Part shown: positions 1 to 9,500 of the stretch, in pieces | Layout of the letters: every line of letters starts with the position of its first letter | Position numbering within the stretch: the stretch's first letter is position 1 | NCBI RefSeq assembly: GCF_030269765.1 | Contig: NZ_BSTX01000002.1 | Coordinates: forward strand, 1,526,309 to 1,590,308 | Direction of reading: 5' to 3' | DNA from: Actinorhabdospora filicis | GTDB lineage: Bacteria > Actinomycetota > Actinomycetes > Mycobacteriales > Micromonosporaceae | DNA: 64,000 nt | Translations under genes and position numbers: made by a program | The notes under the pieces: generated by a model | Told to the model about the DNA's origin: nothing | Database searches by the model: none | What the model saw: only the letters and a program-made list of their open reading frames with translations

Positions 1-584
1 AAGACCGGCCACCACGTGCGGGCCCGCGAGCCGGACGGCGGTGGCTCACCGTGCCAGCGCATCAGCATCCGGTGGCGGCCGATCTGGAGAACGCACCACG
101 CGGTTACGAGCGTCCCGGCTACTCCTGACCCGTACTGGAGGGTCTTGAACCATGGGACGCCGAGAGGCGACGGTTCCATCAGCATCGGAAGCCAGAGCGG
201 CAGCCCGCTCTCGTGCGTGAACAGGTCCCAGACGATGTGGCTCGCCGCGCCGGCCAGCGCCGAGTACGCGGTGATCGGCAGCGCGTGGCGCACGCTCGCG
301 CTGGCGGCCAGGTCGCGCGGGTGAAGCTGCCCCAGGTCGGGCATGTGCACCGCCGCGGGCAGGACGGCGCGGCGAACGAGTACGGCCAGGACCACCGTGA
401 TGGGCAGTGACCAGTAGAGCAGTGAGAGCCATCCGTGTGAGTCGACGTTCCACGCCGGAATGAAGGCGTAGGCCAGGTCGGGCGCGATCGAGCCGATCAC
501 CGCGGCGACGCCGTCCACGCGCTTCGGCCAGCGCTGTTTCAGGGGGAGCACGGCGGCCGGATGGGCGGGCAGGGTGATGGGCAT
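1..584 (-). CDS. DUF4184 family membrane protein (partial, C-terminus outside window)
   Basis: The minus-strand frame is open from an ATG at 584 to the window edge (194 codons, no stop), so the C-terminus is missing. The N-terminus reads MPITLPAHPAAVLPL, the signature of DUF4184 proteins, followed by IGSIAPDLAYAF. Several hydrophobic helices follow, including one around SLLYWSLPITVVLAVLV, and a conserved HIVWDLFTHE segment with histidine and acidic residues. DUF4184 proteins are small integral membrane proteins of unknown function, distantly like metal-dependent membrane hydrolases. Nothing upstream suggests an operon, because the next gene starts divergently at 753. Confidence 0.85.
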   Translation of the reverse strand, partial: MPITLPAHPAAVLPLKQRWPKRVDGVAAVIGSIAPDLAYAFIPAWNVDSHGWLSLLYWSLPITVVLAVLVRRAVLPAAVHMPDLGQLHPRDLAASASVRHALPITAYSALAGAASHIVWDLFTHESGLPLWLPMLMEPSPLGVPWFKTLQYGSGVAGTLVTAWCVLQIGRHRMLMRWHGEPPPSGSRARTWWPV

Positions 585-752
585 CGGGTCACAGTACGAG
601 GGGCTGAGGGGCTGAGGTCCGTCAACCGGACTGGGGCCCTCACCGGGGCATCGTCAGTCCATCACGCGCCAATCGGTCCGGCCCCTGGACCGATTCGCGT
701 TGGTGGGCGGATGGCCGATGTGGTCTTGGTAGTGGGCCGGGACAGTGGCCTT

Positions 753-1934
753 ATGAGGAATCCGGTTGACGGACCGCAGCCGCGGTGGCGGACGTGGATC
801 CTCGTCGCTCTCGGATCTACCGTGTTGGTGGGCGGCGTCCTGGTCTGGGTGATGCTCAGTGTGGCGGCACGGGATGGGAACGGCCGGATGGACGCCGTTC
901 GCAACGCCGGCACTCTCACCTTGGGGGTGGGTGGGGCGTGGACGGCGCTGCTCCTGGCGCGGCGGCAGTGGCACCAGGAGCGGGACTCGCGGGCCGGGTG
1001 GCATGACGCCGAACAGCGGCGGATCACCGACATGTACGTGAAGGCGGTCGAGCAGCTCGGCCACACGGCGGCGGCCGTGCGGTTGGGCGGGCTCTACGCG
1101 CTGGACCGGCTCGGGCAGCAGCACGACGAGTACCGGCAGGTGATCGTCGACGTGTGGTGTTCCTACCTCCGGATGCCGTTGAAGCGGGCCGACGAGGACG
1201 GCGAACCCACCGGCGAGGTGCAGGTGCGCATCACCGCGCAGCGCTTGCTCAAGGCCAGGCTGCGCGACCCTCGTCCCGCTTCGGAACGCGACACCGTCCA
1301 GCCGGAGGCGACCGGGGAGTTCTGGCCGCGCATGCGGGTCGACCTCACCGCGGCCGTGCTTCACGAGCCGAACTTCGGGGGCTGCCATCTCGGCGACGCG
1401 TGGTTCACGGGCTGCCGGACGACCGGAAAGGCGCTCTTCGACCAGGCCGTCTTCCACGGGGACGCCACGTTCACCGGTGCCGCGTGCGAACAGGACCTGA
1501 GGCTGGACGGAGCGGTGTTCGACGGCGCGGTCAGCTTTGCGGAAATGGCCGTAACGGGCCATACCTCGATCGTGGGGACGACGTTCGAGGGCGCGGTCTC
1601 CTTTCGGGAGGCCCAGTGCGACGGCGGTCTCATGATCTTGGGCTGCGCCTTCAGGGACAGCGCCGATCTCAGCGGGATGCGGCTACAGGGGATGGCTGTA
1701 CTCGCCAGCACCGAATTCCATGGCCGCCCCAGGATCGACGACGGCCGGCCGATGCTCGGTGCACCGCCGGCCACCACCGACGTGACCGTCCTCGATGATC
1801 TCGATGCCGGCGACAAACGCTGGGAACTGAGCTTCGCCAAGGACGGCCCCCACGTCCGGCTCGCTAACCCACCAGATCCACATGCAGCACGATCATCCAC
1901 ACCCCCAACCCCGTCACCAGCGCCGACAGAATGA
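753..1934 (+). CDS. Pentapeptide-repeat membrane protein
   Basis: This 393-residue protein starts at the ATG at 753; upstream in-frame codons up to 561 look non-coding. Two N-terminal hydrophobic helices (about residues 13-35 and 47-63) are followed by a soluble region. The C-terminal half (about 205-335) carries A(D/N/S)LxG-like pentapeptides such as FTGAA, FDGAV, FEGAV and FRDSADLSG that should form a right-handed beta-helix. Actinomycetes encode many such proteins with paired N-terminal helices and unknown function. A quinolone-resistance role cannot be claimed. The last 71 bp overlap the convergent small membrane gene ending at 1864, so the low-complexity tail (PPTPSPAPTE) may be a run-on. 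Confidence 0.8.
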   Translation: MRNPVDGPQPRWRTWILVALGSTVLVGGVLVWVMLSVAARDGNGRMDAVRNAGTLTLGVGGAWTALLLARRQWHQERDSRAGWHDAEQRRITDMYVKAVEQLGHTAAAVRLGGLYALDRLGQQHDEYRQVIVDVWCSYLRMPLKRADEDGEPTGEVQVRITAQRLLKARLRDPRPASERDTVQPEATGEFWPRMRVDLTAAVLHEPNFGGCHLGDAWFTGCRTTGKALFDQAVFHGDATFTGAACEQDLRLDGAVFDGAVSFAEMAVTGHTSIVGTTFEGAVSFREAQCDGGLMILGCAFRDSADLSGMRLQGMAVLASTEFHGRPRIDDGRPMLGAPPATTDVTVLDDLDAGDKRWELSFAKDGPHVRLANPPDPHAARSSTPPTPSPAPTE

Positions 1935-2145
1935 CCCCCGCCGCCGCGACGGGCTTGCCGCGCCGGTTTCCCATCAGCCCGAAGGCCGCCGTCGCGAGGC
2001 CGGCGAGGCCGAGGGGCAGGGCGATAAAGGCGCGGACGGTGGTGAGGTCGATCGGGAGGAAGGGCAGCACGCAGCCGAGGAACGCCAGGATCACCGACGC
2101 GACCGCCGGGGTGGCGCTCTTGGGGGCGCCGTGGGGTGGATTCAT
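1864..2145 (-). CDS. Small membrane protein (DUF4190-like)
   Basis: A 93-residue protein starting MNPPHGAPKSATP, then a hydrophobic helix (VASVILAFLGCVLPFLPI), a second with small residues (FIALPLGLAGLATAAFGL), a short basic loop (NRRGKP) and a third helix. This layout matches DUF4190-type small membrane proteins of actinomycetes, which have no known function. I chose the ATG at 2145 because the in-frame upstream stretch lacks a hydrophobic or conserved character and overlaps the likely TetR operator. The gene is convergent with the pentapeptide gene and divergent from the TetR gene at 2259, so the dyad at 2216-2246 could also control it. Confidence 0.6.
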   Translation of the reverse strand: MNPPHGAPKSATPAVASVILAFLGCVLPFLPIDLTTVRAFIALPLGLAGLATAAFGLMGNRRGKPVAAAGVILSALVTGLGVWMIVLHVDLVG

Positions 2146-2215
2146 GGCGGTGAGGCTATCGGCGTCCATAAGGGAGTGGTCCCCGTGCTCGACAGCGTGG
2201 ATCCGCGAGGCGTAG

Positions 2216-2246
2216 GCTATGACCAAATATCCAACTCGGTCATAGC
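2216..2246. promoter_or_regulatory. Probable TetR operator (perfect 9-bp inverted repeat)
   Basis: GCTATGACC at 2216-2224 and its exact complement GGTCATAGC at 2238-2246 are separated by 13 bp. The dyad lies 12 bp upstream of the TetR gene at 2259 and upstream of the divergent membrane gene. Position and symmetry fit autoregulation by the TetR protein. No experiment supports it. Confidence 0.6.
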
Positions 2247-2258
2247 TGGAGCCGCTCG

Positions 2259-2867
2259 ATGGCCATCCCCTTCACCGCCGACGAAAAGCTGCGCATCCGC
2301 GCTCTCCTGCTCGACACCGGCGAGGTGCTCTTCGCCGCGCAAGGCCTCAAGAAGACCTCGCTGGACGAGCTGGTGGCTCCGGCGGGCGTCGCCAAGGGCA
2401 GCTTCTACGCGTTCTTCGACAGCAAGGAGGCGCTCTACGCCGCCGTGATGGTGCGGCGGGCGCCGTTGATCGCCGACCGGCTCAGGCCCGCGCTCGCCGC
2501 GGACGCCGATGTCGCGGGGGTGACGGGGGTGCTGCGCGAGCTGACAGATGTGCTCACCACCGATCCCTTCTACCGCCGGCTGCTCACGCATCCGGAGGAG
2601 TTGCGGGCGGTGGCGCGGCGGGTGGCGGCGGAGGACTTGGCGAGTGTGGGGCCGCATCTGGTCGAGCCGGTGCTCGGGTACATCGCGCGGGGGCAGGCGG
2701 CGGGGTTGCTCGTCGCCGATGTGGACGCCGCCACGGTCATGGGCGTCATGCGCACGGCGGGCCTGGTCGTCATGAACCGCGAGCTCTTCGGCGAGGACCA
2801 CGACCGGGTCCTCGACGCCACGATCCGCGCGCTCGCGCGGGGGCTCACGACCCCGGAACGGAGCTGA
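2259..2867 (+). CDS. TetR/AcrR family transcriptional regulator
   Basis: This 202-residue protein has an N-terminal TetR helix-turn-helix (about residues 12-58). It includes the motif TSLDELVAPAGVAKGSFY followed by AFFDSKEALYAAV, the recognition helix and its YxxFxxKexL continuation. The remaining roughly 140 residues are a helical ligand-binding domain without family-specific features I can name. The stop at 2867 is followed after 2 bp by the ATG of the DUF6653 gene, so the two form an operon. The inverted repeat at 2216-2246 is the likely autoregulatory operator. The ligand is unknown. Confidence 0.88.
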   Translation: MAIPFTADEKLRIRALLLDTGEVLFAAQGLKKTSLDELVAPAGVAKGSFYAFFDSKEALYAAVMVRRAPLIADRLRPALAADADVAGVTGVLRELTDVLTTDPFYRRLLTHPEELRAVARRVAAEDLASVGPHLVEPVLGYIARGQAAGLLVADVDAATVMGVMRTAGLVVMNRELFGEDHDRVLDATIRALARGLTTPERS

Positions 2868-2869
2868 GC

Positions 2870-3346
2870 ATGGGCGCACTGTCCACTGTGGCCGCCACTT
2901 TCAAGATGACCGACGAGTCGTGGAAGCGGCACGCGAATCCGTGGAGCGTGTGGACGCGGTTCGCCGCGATCCCGTTGATGCTGCTGGCGATCTGGAGCCG
3001 GGACTGGCTCGGCTGGTGGTGCCTGGCGCCGATCGCGGTCGTGATGGTGTGGCTGTGGCTGAATCCGCGGGCGTTCCCGCCGGTCGAGGAGCCCACGAGC
3101 TGGGCGGCGAAGGGGATCTACGGCGAGAAGATGTGGCTCGCCGACCGTTCGCTGGTCACCGGCGACCACCGGGGTGTGCAGCGGCTGCTGGTCGGGCTGG
3201 GGGTCGTCGCGCTGGCGCTGATCGCGTGGGGCCTGGTCGCGCTGCAGGTGTGGCCGACGGTCTTCGGCGCGACGCTGCTCATCGTCGGGCAGCTGTGGCG
3301 CATCGACCGGCTCGGGCGGCTCTATGAACAGAGCGCGGAGGGCTAG
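2870..3346 (+). CDS. DUF6653 family membrane protein
   Basis: 158 residues, co-transcribed with the TetR gene (2-bp gap). The segment DESWKRHANPWSVWTRF followed by two hydrophobic helices (about 33-47 and 49-65), a central ANPRAFP-like motif (NPRAFPPVEEPTSWAAKG) and two more helices near 105-145 is characteristic of DUF6653. Members are about 150-170 residues, so this one is full length. The function is unknown. Linkage to a TetR repressor suggests an induced stress or export-associated membrane protein, which is inference. Confidence 0.78.
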   Translation: MGALSTVAATFKMTDESWKRHANPWSVWTRFAAIPLMLLAIWSRDWLGWWCLAPIAVVMVWLWLNPRAFPPVEEPTSWAAKGIYGEKMWLADRSLVTGDHRGVQRLLVGLGVVALALIAWGLVALQVWPTVFGATLLIVGQLWRIDRLGRLYEQSAEG

Positions 3347-3693
3347 TCGCGGACGACCACGCGCACCGCCGGGGTCTCCGTCTCGTCGAGGGTGAGGACC
3401 AGGTCGTAGGTGCCGGGACGCGGGAACAGCGCTGCGGCGAGCGCGCTCCAGGTCATCGTCACCCGCTCGCCGGGTGGGAGCGCGGTCCACTCCGGCGGTC
3501 GGCGGCCGTTGCCGACGGCGAGGCTCCAGGCCGTGGACTCGTGGCCGTTGACGAGCAGCCGCGCGCGGTGGAGTCGCGGGTCGACGGTCCGGTCGCCGGG
3601 GTTGAGCGCGTCCAGGGACAGCCGGAAGGTGTGCCGCTCCGGCATCGTCAGCTCGGCGGGTTCGGCGCGCAGGCTCACGCTCACGGATGTCAT
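3343..3693 (-). CDS. Small all-beta protein of the AGNxAV-protein operon
   Basis: 116 residues, with no signal peptide or membrane helix. Alternating hydrophobic strands, the phrases MPERHTFRLSLDALNPGDRT and LFPRPGTYDLVLTLDE, and the length suggest a single immunoglobulin-like or BsuPI-like beta-sandwich. It starts 10 bp after the stop of the 859-residue AGNxAV protein on the same strand, so the two are probably translated from one mRNA. A chaperone, adaptor or cargo-binding role for its large neighbour is possible but is inference from context. It overlaps the convergent DUF6653 gene by 4 bp. Confidence 0.7.
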   Translation of the reverse strand: MTSVSVSLRAEPAELTMPERHTFRLSLDALNPGDRTVDPRLHRARLLVNGHESTAWSLAVGNGRRPPEWTALPPGERVTMTWSALAAALFPRPGTYDLVLTLDETETPAVRVVVRD

Positions 3694-3703
3694 CTGGTCC
3701 TCA

Positions 3704-6283
3704 TCAGGGATCGCTCGGGCTGCGCTCGACGCTGGCGCCCGCCTTGTCGATTCTGACCCGGCCGGTGGCGTCGAGCATCTGGAAGGCCTGGGTGACGTCG
3801 GTGAACTTCTTGCCGTCGCCGCTTTCGGTCTTGGTCTTGAAGTGGTTGGGGATGATCCAGTCGAAGGTCCCGGCCTCCCAGGGCGTGATGGGAGAGGTGA
3901 GGCTCGCGGTGTCCTCGGCGCTGTCCTCGTTGTTCTCCTTGATGGGGTAGAAGGTGTCGCCGGAGTCGTGCCAGAGGTCGGCGTCGCTGAAGTGCTTGCG
4001 GAAGTAGCCGGTGATGTTCGTCGCCGGTCCGGAGACCTCCTTGGCCTCCACGTTCCCGAAGGACACGTGCTTGGGGCTGTAGTGGAAGGTCAGTTTCATG
4101 CCGGCGCCGGCGGTGCCGGGGCCGATCGGGATCGTCCGGTTGCGGTGGGCGGTGATGGAGGCGGGCTCGACGACCTTGAGGTCGACGGACTTGGACTTGG
4201 CGCCGACGGTGAGTGTGATGGTCGCGGTGGCGGCCCGGTCGGGTGCCGTCCAGGTGAACTTGTCGCCGGTGCCGGACGCCGGTGTGCCCGCGGTGGCCGT
4301 CCACGCGCCCGAGGCGCTTCCGGTGAACAGGACCTTCTCGCCGACGCCGACCTCGCCGCGCGACTTCGGTGAGCCGTCGGGGGCGGTGAAGGCGGTCTCG
4401 TGGGTGATGACCGGCTCGGGGTCGGGCGGCTTGGGTTTGGACGTGGCCAGCTTCCACAGCAGGTACAGCAGGAGCAGCAGGGCCACGAGCACGAGGATGG
4501 CGGCCAGGCCGACGACGATCAGCGCGCCCAGCGGCGTCAGTCCGAGCGCGACCAGCGCGGTGACCACCGCCATGAGCTGCGGGAACGCGTAGACGATGAT
4601 CGCGCCGAAGGTGGCCAGCACCAGGAGGATGAGCCGCAGCCCCGGTAGCGTGATCGGGCCTCCGGGCGGGCGCGGCTTGGTGATCGGGCCGCCGCTGGCG
4701 GGCCGGAAGTGACCGACGAGGTCGCCGAGGGAGGGGACGGTGAAGTCGCCGCTGAGGACGTTGCGGGCCAGCCGGGCGGGGAGGCCGGTGATGGCGGTCA
4801 GCGCGCTCCCGGCGTAGTCGGTCAGGGCCCGGGCCGGGTCCTGGATCAGTCCCTGGACGAAGCCGACGACGTCGCCCACCGCCGAGGTCAGCGACCGCAG
4901 CAGGGAGCCGGCGAACTCGCTCACGGCGGCGGTGATCTGGCCGAAGCCCGCCACGATCCGCCCGACCGTGCCGGCCACCGCGTTCTGGGCCTGCCCCAGC
5001 AGCCCGCCCACGTGGGCGGTGATCTGGGCGGCGCCCGCGGTGAGGGCCTGGAACACCGAGCCGAGGATGCCGCCGGTGCGTTCCCGGAACGTCGCGAGCA
5101 GGCCCCGGTTGCCTTCGCGGGAGCCTTCGGTGACGCCGCGCAGCGCCGCGGCGCCCGGCGCGGTGGCCGCGGCCGACGTGGACGTGGCGGCCAGTGTCCG
5201 CAGGCTCTCGTCGCGGTTGGCGCGGACGGCGGTCACGGCCTGCCGCCGCGCGGTGCCCAGGTTCCGCACGAGGCGGTTCTCCAGGCGGTTGACCGCGGGC
5301 AGGATCGTGGTCCCGACGACGCGGCGGACCGCGCCGAGGACGAGCGTCGCGACGCGTCCGAGTCCGTTCGCCACGGCCTGGACGCCGCGCTGGATCGCCG
5401 CCCCGGACTTCGCCAGCGCCGAGGTCGCCGCCTTGCCGAGCTGTGAGATCAGGGCGCCCACCATCCGCGTCCCGGTCTGGAGCGCCGAATTCAGCATCGA
5501 GCGCACCTGGGCGAGGCCGCCGCTCACCGTGCTCGCGGCGCCGTTGACGAGCCCGGCGGCCAGGGACCGCAGGCGGCCCACGCCGGGAAGGTCGGGCAGT
5601 GAGATCCGGTTGACCACCCCGGTGATCTGCCCGGTGAGGCCCTGGACGGTGCCCTCCAGCGAGGTGGACGCGCCGTCGACGGCGGCACCGATGGTCTGGC
5701 GGGCCGCCTCGCCCTGCCCCTGCGCGGCCGCGACGGTGCCGTCCACCAGGGACTGCGCGGAGGCCGTGGCCTGGGCGGAGGCCGCGGTGGCCTCGTTCCG
5801 CCTGCCGTCGATGAAGCCCCTGACCTCGGCCTCGGAGCGGTCCAGCAGCGTCCCGAGACCCTCGCGGACGCCGCCGAAGTGCTCGCCGATCCGGTCCTCG
5901 CCTTCGGCGGTGGACGCGCCGATGCGCTCCTCGCTCTCCCGGGCGTCGACCGTGACGGCCTCGCGCTGCTCGTCGATGAGGGCCCGCCCGGTCTCGGGGC
6001 CCTGCCGCTCACCGGTGGCCTCGGCCACCGTGGGCGTGGCGGGCGGCGCCTCGACCAGTTCGCGCTTTCCCCCTAAGGCACCGTACCCGGTGGCCGCGCC
6101 CTTGGTGAGCAGCCGCGTGACGGCGGCGTTCCCGGCGGCGCTCTGCAGCATGGTGAGGGTGCGGGCCCGCCCGGCGCGGTCGGTGGTCCAGGGCTTGCGG
6201 GCTCGGGCTTTCTGGCCCACCGAAGGCCGTGTGGACCGCGGGTCACCGCGTTGCGCGGCGATGTCGAGCGACGACGGAGCCAT
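3704..6283 (-). CDS. Giant AGNxAV-motif protein with coiled-coil/hydrophobic core and Ig-like domain (eCIS-associated type)
   Basis: This 859-residue protein starts at an ATG behind a GGAGGAGG ribosome-binding site. Residues 46-59 read LQSAAGNAAVTRLL, the LQxxAGNxAVxxLL motif that recurs near the N-terminus of proteins linked to extracellular contractile injection systems and DUF4157. Residues about 70-200 are charged and helical. About 200-540 is an Ala/Gly/Val-rich amphipathic repeat, and about 545-612 holds two or three strongly hydrophobic helices. An Ig-like beta domain follows (near 640-720, FTGSASGAWTATAG), then a soluble C-terminus. I do not recognise a catalytic site. It is divergent from the DUF4157 protein at 6514, and the two share a 230-bp promoter region. 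A translocated or membrane-inserting role is inferred from the motif and hydrophobic block. Confidence 0.75.
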   Translation of the reverse strand: MAPSSLDIAAQRGDPRSTRPSVGQKARARKPWTTDRAGRARTLTMLQSAAGNAAVTRLLTKGAATGYGALGGKRELVEAPPATPTVAEATGERQGPETGRALIDEQREAVTVDARESEERIGASTAEGEDRIGEHFGGVREGLGTLLDRSEAEVRGFIDGRRNEATAASAQATASAQSLVDGTVAAAQGQGEAARQTIGAAVDGASTSLEGTVQGLTGQITGVVNRISLPDLPGVGRLRSLAAGLVNGAASTVSGGLAQVRSMLNSALQTGTRMVGALISQLGKAATSALAKSGAAIQRGVQAVANGLGRVATLVLGAVRRVVGTTILPAVNRLENRLVRNLGTARRQAVTAVRANRDESLRTLAATSTSAAATAPGAAALRGVTEGSREGNRGLLATFRERTGGILGSVFQALTAGAAQITAHVGGLLGQAQNAVAGTVGRIVAGFGQITAAVSEFAGSLLRSLTSAVGDVVGFVQGLIQDPARALTDYAGSALTAITGLPARLARNVLSGDFTVPSLGDLVGHFRPASGGPITKPRPPGGPITLPGLRLILLVLATFGAIIVYAFPQLMAVVTALVALGLTPLGALIVVGLAAILVLVALLLLLYLLWKLATSKPKPPDPEPVITHETAFTAPDGSPKSRGEVGVGEKVLFTGSASGAWTATAGTPASGTGDKFTWTAPDRAATATITLTVGAKSKSVDLKVVEPASITAHRNRTIPIGPGTAGAGMKLTFHYSPKHVSFGNVEAKEVSGPATNITGYFRKHFSDADLWHDSGDTFYPIKENNEDSAEDTASLTSPITPWEAGTFDWIIPNHFKTKTESGDGKKFTDVTQAFQMLDATGRVRIDKAGASVERSPSDP

Positions 6284-6513
6284 GGAGCCCTCCTCCGGTC
6301 ACCACCGAGTCTGGCACCGCCGTCCAGAGGGGCACGGGCATCGGTGAGCCGCTCCCTGGGCAGACGGCGCTGCCCGATCAGGCGGTGGGCGGGACGACCG
6401 TCCACAAGCGACTCGTTCGGATGGTCGCCGTTGCGTGCAAAGGCATGTCCCATTGCCCTCGCGAACGGCCGCGTGGTCGTGATCGGCCGCCCTCGCCACC
6501 CGACAATCGTTGA

Positions 6514-9500
6514 ATGGAAAGGGCCGCCCACGATCGGGATCCGGGCACACCCGGGTCCGCGCCCCAGCCCCGGCGGGAGCGGCCGCCGGTCCAGCGCCGC
6601 CCGGCGGTCGGGCACGTGCCGGGACTCATGGCGCTGCAACGGGACGCGGGCAACCAGGCGGTCAGCCGGGCCGTCGGCGAGCAGGGCGCCGGGGGCGCCT
6701 CGCTGCTGGTGGACGCCGACGCGGCTCCCGAGCCGGGGCAGATGACCCTGAGCGCGTTCCTCGACCAGGTCTCGGGCGAGGTGACCCGGGTGGCCACCGA
6801 GGCGTTGCAGGGGACGGCGTACTCGGCGGTGGGCTGCCCGCTGCTGCCGCAGTGGATCCGGTACTTCCGGCAGCGGCCCGCCGCGCACGTCGAGCAGGTG
6901 GTGCGCCGGTACGCGGGGACGGTGGGGGCGGGCCCGCGGACGGCGGCGGAGTTCGTGCCGCTGGTCGGCGCGCGCGTCGGCGAGGGCCTGCGGGGATGGC
7001 TGGCGGGCGGGTCGCCGCCGGCTCCGGCGGACTTCGGGGTGAGCGATCCGCCGGAGATGCCGGTCCTGGGTGTGCCGGTGCTTCCCTTCGCCGACAACGC
7101 CTCCGGGCCGAAGACCGCCGCCGAGGGCCCGGGGCCCGGGCGGGCGCTGGACGCCTCGGTCGCGGGCCCGATGGGCCGCTCGTTCGGCGCCGACTTCGGC
7201 GGGGTCGAGGTGCACACCGACAGCCCCTACGCCACCGAGCAGGGCGCGCGGGCGGTCACGGTGGGCAACACCATCGCGTTCGCGCCGGGCGAGTACCGGC
7301 CGGGCTCGGTGCTGGGGGACGCGCTGATCGCCCACGAGCTGGCGCACGTGCTCCAGCAGCGCGACGCCGGGCCGGGACGGCAGGCGCTGAGGGAGGGCGG
7401 GGACGCCGGGGCGGTCGAGGCCGACGCGGACCACTCGGCGGCCAAGGCGATGGCCGCGCTGTGGGGTGGCGCGAAGACGGCCGCCGCCGAGGCGCTGCCC
7501 AGGCTGCGGTCGGGGCTGCGGATGCGGCGGTGCACGCAGCCGCCTCCGGCCATCGACAACCGGCCGCGCTACCAGGCGATCGTCGCCGAGCTGCGCCCGC
7601 TGTACGCGCGCAAGCGGGCCGTCCTGGACGGGACCGAGCCCGCGGCGAACCTGCCGGGCATCAACGCGCGCATCGACGCGCTGGTCGTCGAGCTCCAGGG
7701 GATGGGCGTGCGCCTCGGTCCCGACGAGATCTACGAGTCCCTGGAGGGTTCGCAGCCGCGGGACATGCTGACGGTGACCGGGCGGATCGTGCCGACACCT
7801 GACGGGCAGCACTTCTGGGGGCAGCGGCTGACCTACGGGCTCGCGCTCGACTACGTCCCGGAGGGCCGGAACGTGCGGGTCGAGTGGCGCTGGAGCAGCG
7901 ACGGCGGCGGCCGGATGAACCAGTTCGTCAATGCCCCCGGTCGCGGCAACCACATGTCGGTGGAACTCGACGACTTCTTCTGGAGCGTCCCCGGCGAGCA
8001 GATGCGGCATGAGGGCCGCGACCAGTTGCAGGTCTCGGCGCGGGTGTTCCTCGGGGACGAGACCACCCCGCAGGCGACGGTGCAAGCACCGGCCACGCGC
8101 TTCGAGAACACCGCGCCGGCGTCGATGGCGATCGCCGCCGACCCGTCGGTGGCGCTGGCCGGGGACCGGGTCAACTTCCGCATCGCCGACTGGGCGCCGC
8201 AGCGCAGCCGCCACGCGGTGGACTGGGAGGTCGACGGGCAGGTCGTGACGCGGGACCTGCCGGTGCTGTCGCGGGAGTTCGACACCGTCGGCGCGCACAC
8301 CGTCCGGGCGCATCTCTACGAGGCGGCGCGCAACTTCGGGCTGACCCGCGGGCGGCTGCTGTACACCGCGCAGACCTCGGTGACCGTGCAGAACCAGCAG
8401 ACGGCCGGGGAGGCGCTGCTCGCCCAGAGCGAGCCGGGCGCGCTTCCGGCGCTGTCGGGGCAGGAGGCGTCCATCACCGCCTCGATCGCCGGCCTGGAGC
8501 GGCGGGTGGCCGCCGGTGGTGAGCAGCAGCCCTACTGGCAGGACCGGCTCGCCGGGCAGCGCGCGAGGCTGGAGAGCCTGCGCCGCAACGCCCCCGGCTC
8601 GGGCCTGGACCAGCCGCTGCCCGACGACCTGTCCACGTGCGCGCCCGGGACGACCTACTCCAAGCCGATCCCGGCCACGATCGTGCTGCCCTCGGCCGGT
8701 GGCGCGCAGCCGATCATGATCCACCTGCGGCTCATGCACGACGGGACGCGGTGGGCGGCGAGCTTCCTCGACTCCACCGGCCGCGACGTCTACCGCTTCG
8801 ACGGGCACGGCGACACGCCGCTGGCGGCGACGATCGACGCGGCCAACGCCTGGCACGCCGATCATCCCTATCCGCGCGGCGGGACGGTCGTCCACCGCTT
8901 CGCGCCCGCCGGGTGGACGGCCGGGACCGGCTTCGAGACCACCACGGCCTGGAACACCGCCAAGGCCTGGGTCGACGGGATCCTCACCGTGGGCGGGGTC
9001 ATCGTCGCCGGGATCCTGCTGCTCACCCCGGAACCGACGACGGCGACGAAGTGGCTGGGCGCGGCGATCCTGGCCGCCTCGGTCGCGCGCAGCGCGGTGG
9101 CGATCTACGAGAACATCAGCATCGGGATCCCGGCCAGCGACTCCCGCAACGTCCTCGAAGGCGTGTCGATCCTGACCTCGCTGCTGGGCGTGGGCGGGTC
9201 GACGCTGCGCGGGCTGGGCATCAACACGATCCGGCCGACGATGTACCGCGTCGGCAGCTGGATGGTGATGAGCGCGCTCGCCGGGGACGCCGGGACCCTG
9301 GTCTTCGCCACCGCCCACGGCATCGACCAGATCCGGCTGGCGCAGTCCGACCCGTCCATGGACGACGGGCAGCGCGCCATGCAGACCCTGCGGGTCATCG
9401 CGAGCCTCCTCAACAGCGGCGCGATGTTCTTCATCAGCAACCGCGACCTGGTGCGCCAGGGCATCCGCCGCTCGGACTTCCTGCGCACCGACACCGCCGC

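Noticed and set aside
753-1934. Quinolone-resistance (Qnr) protein
   Set aside because: The pentapeptide region is short and preceded by two membrane helices, unlike Qnr or MfpA.
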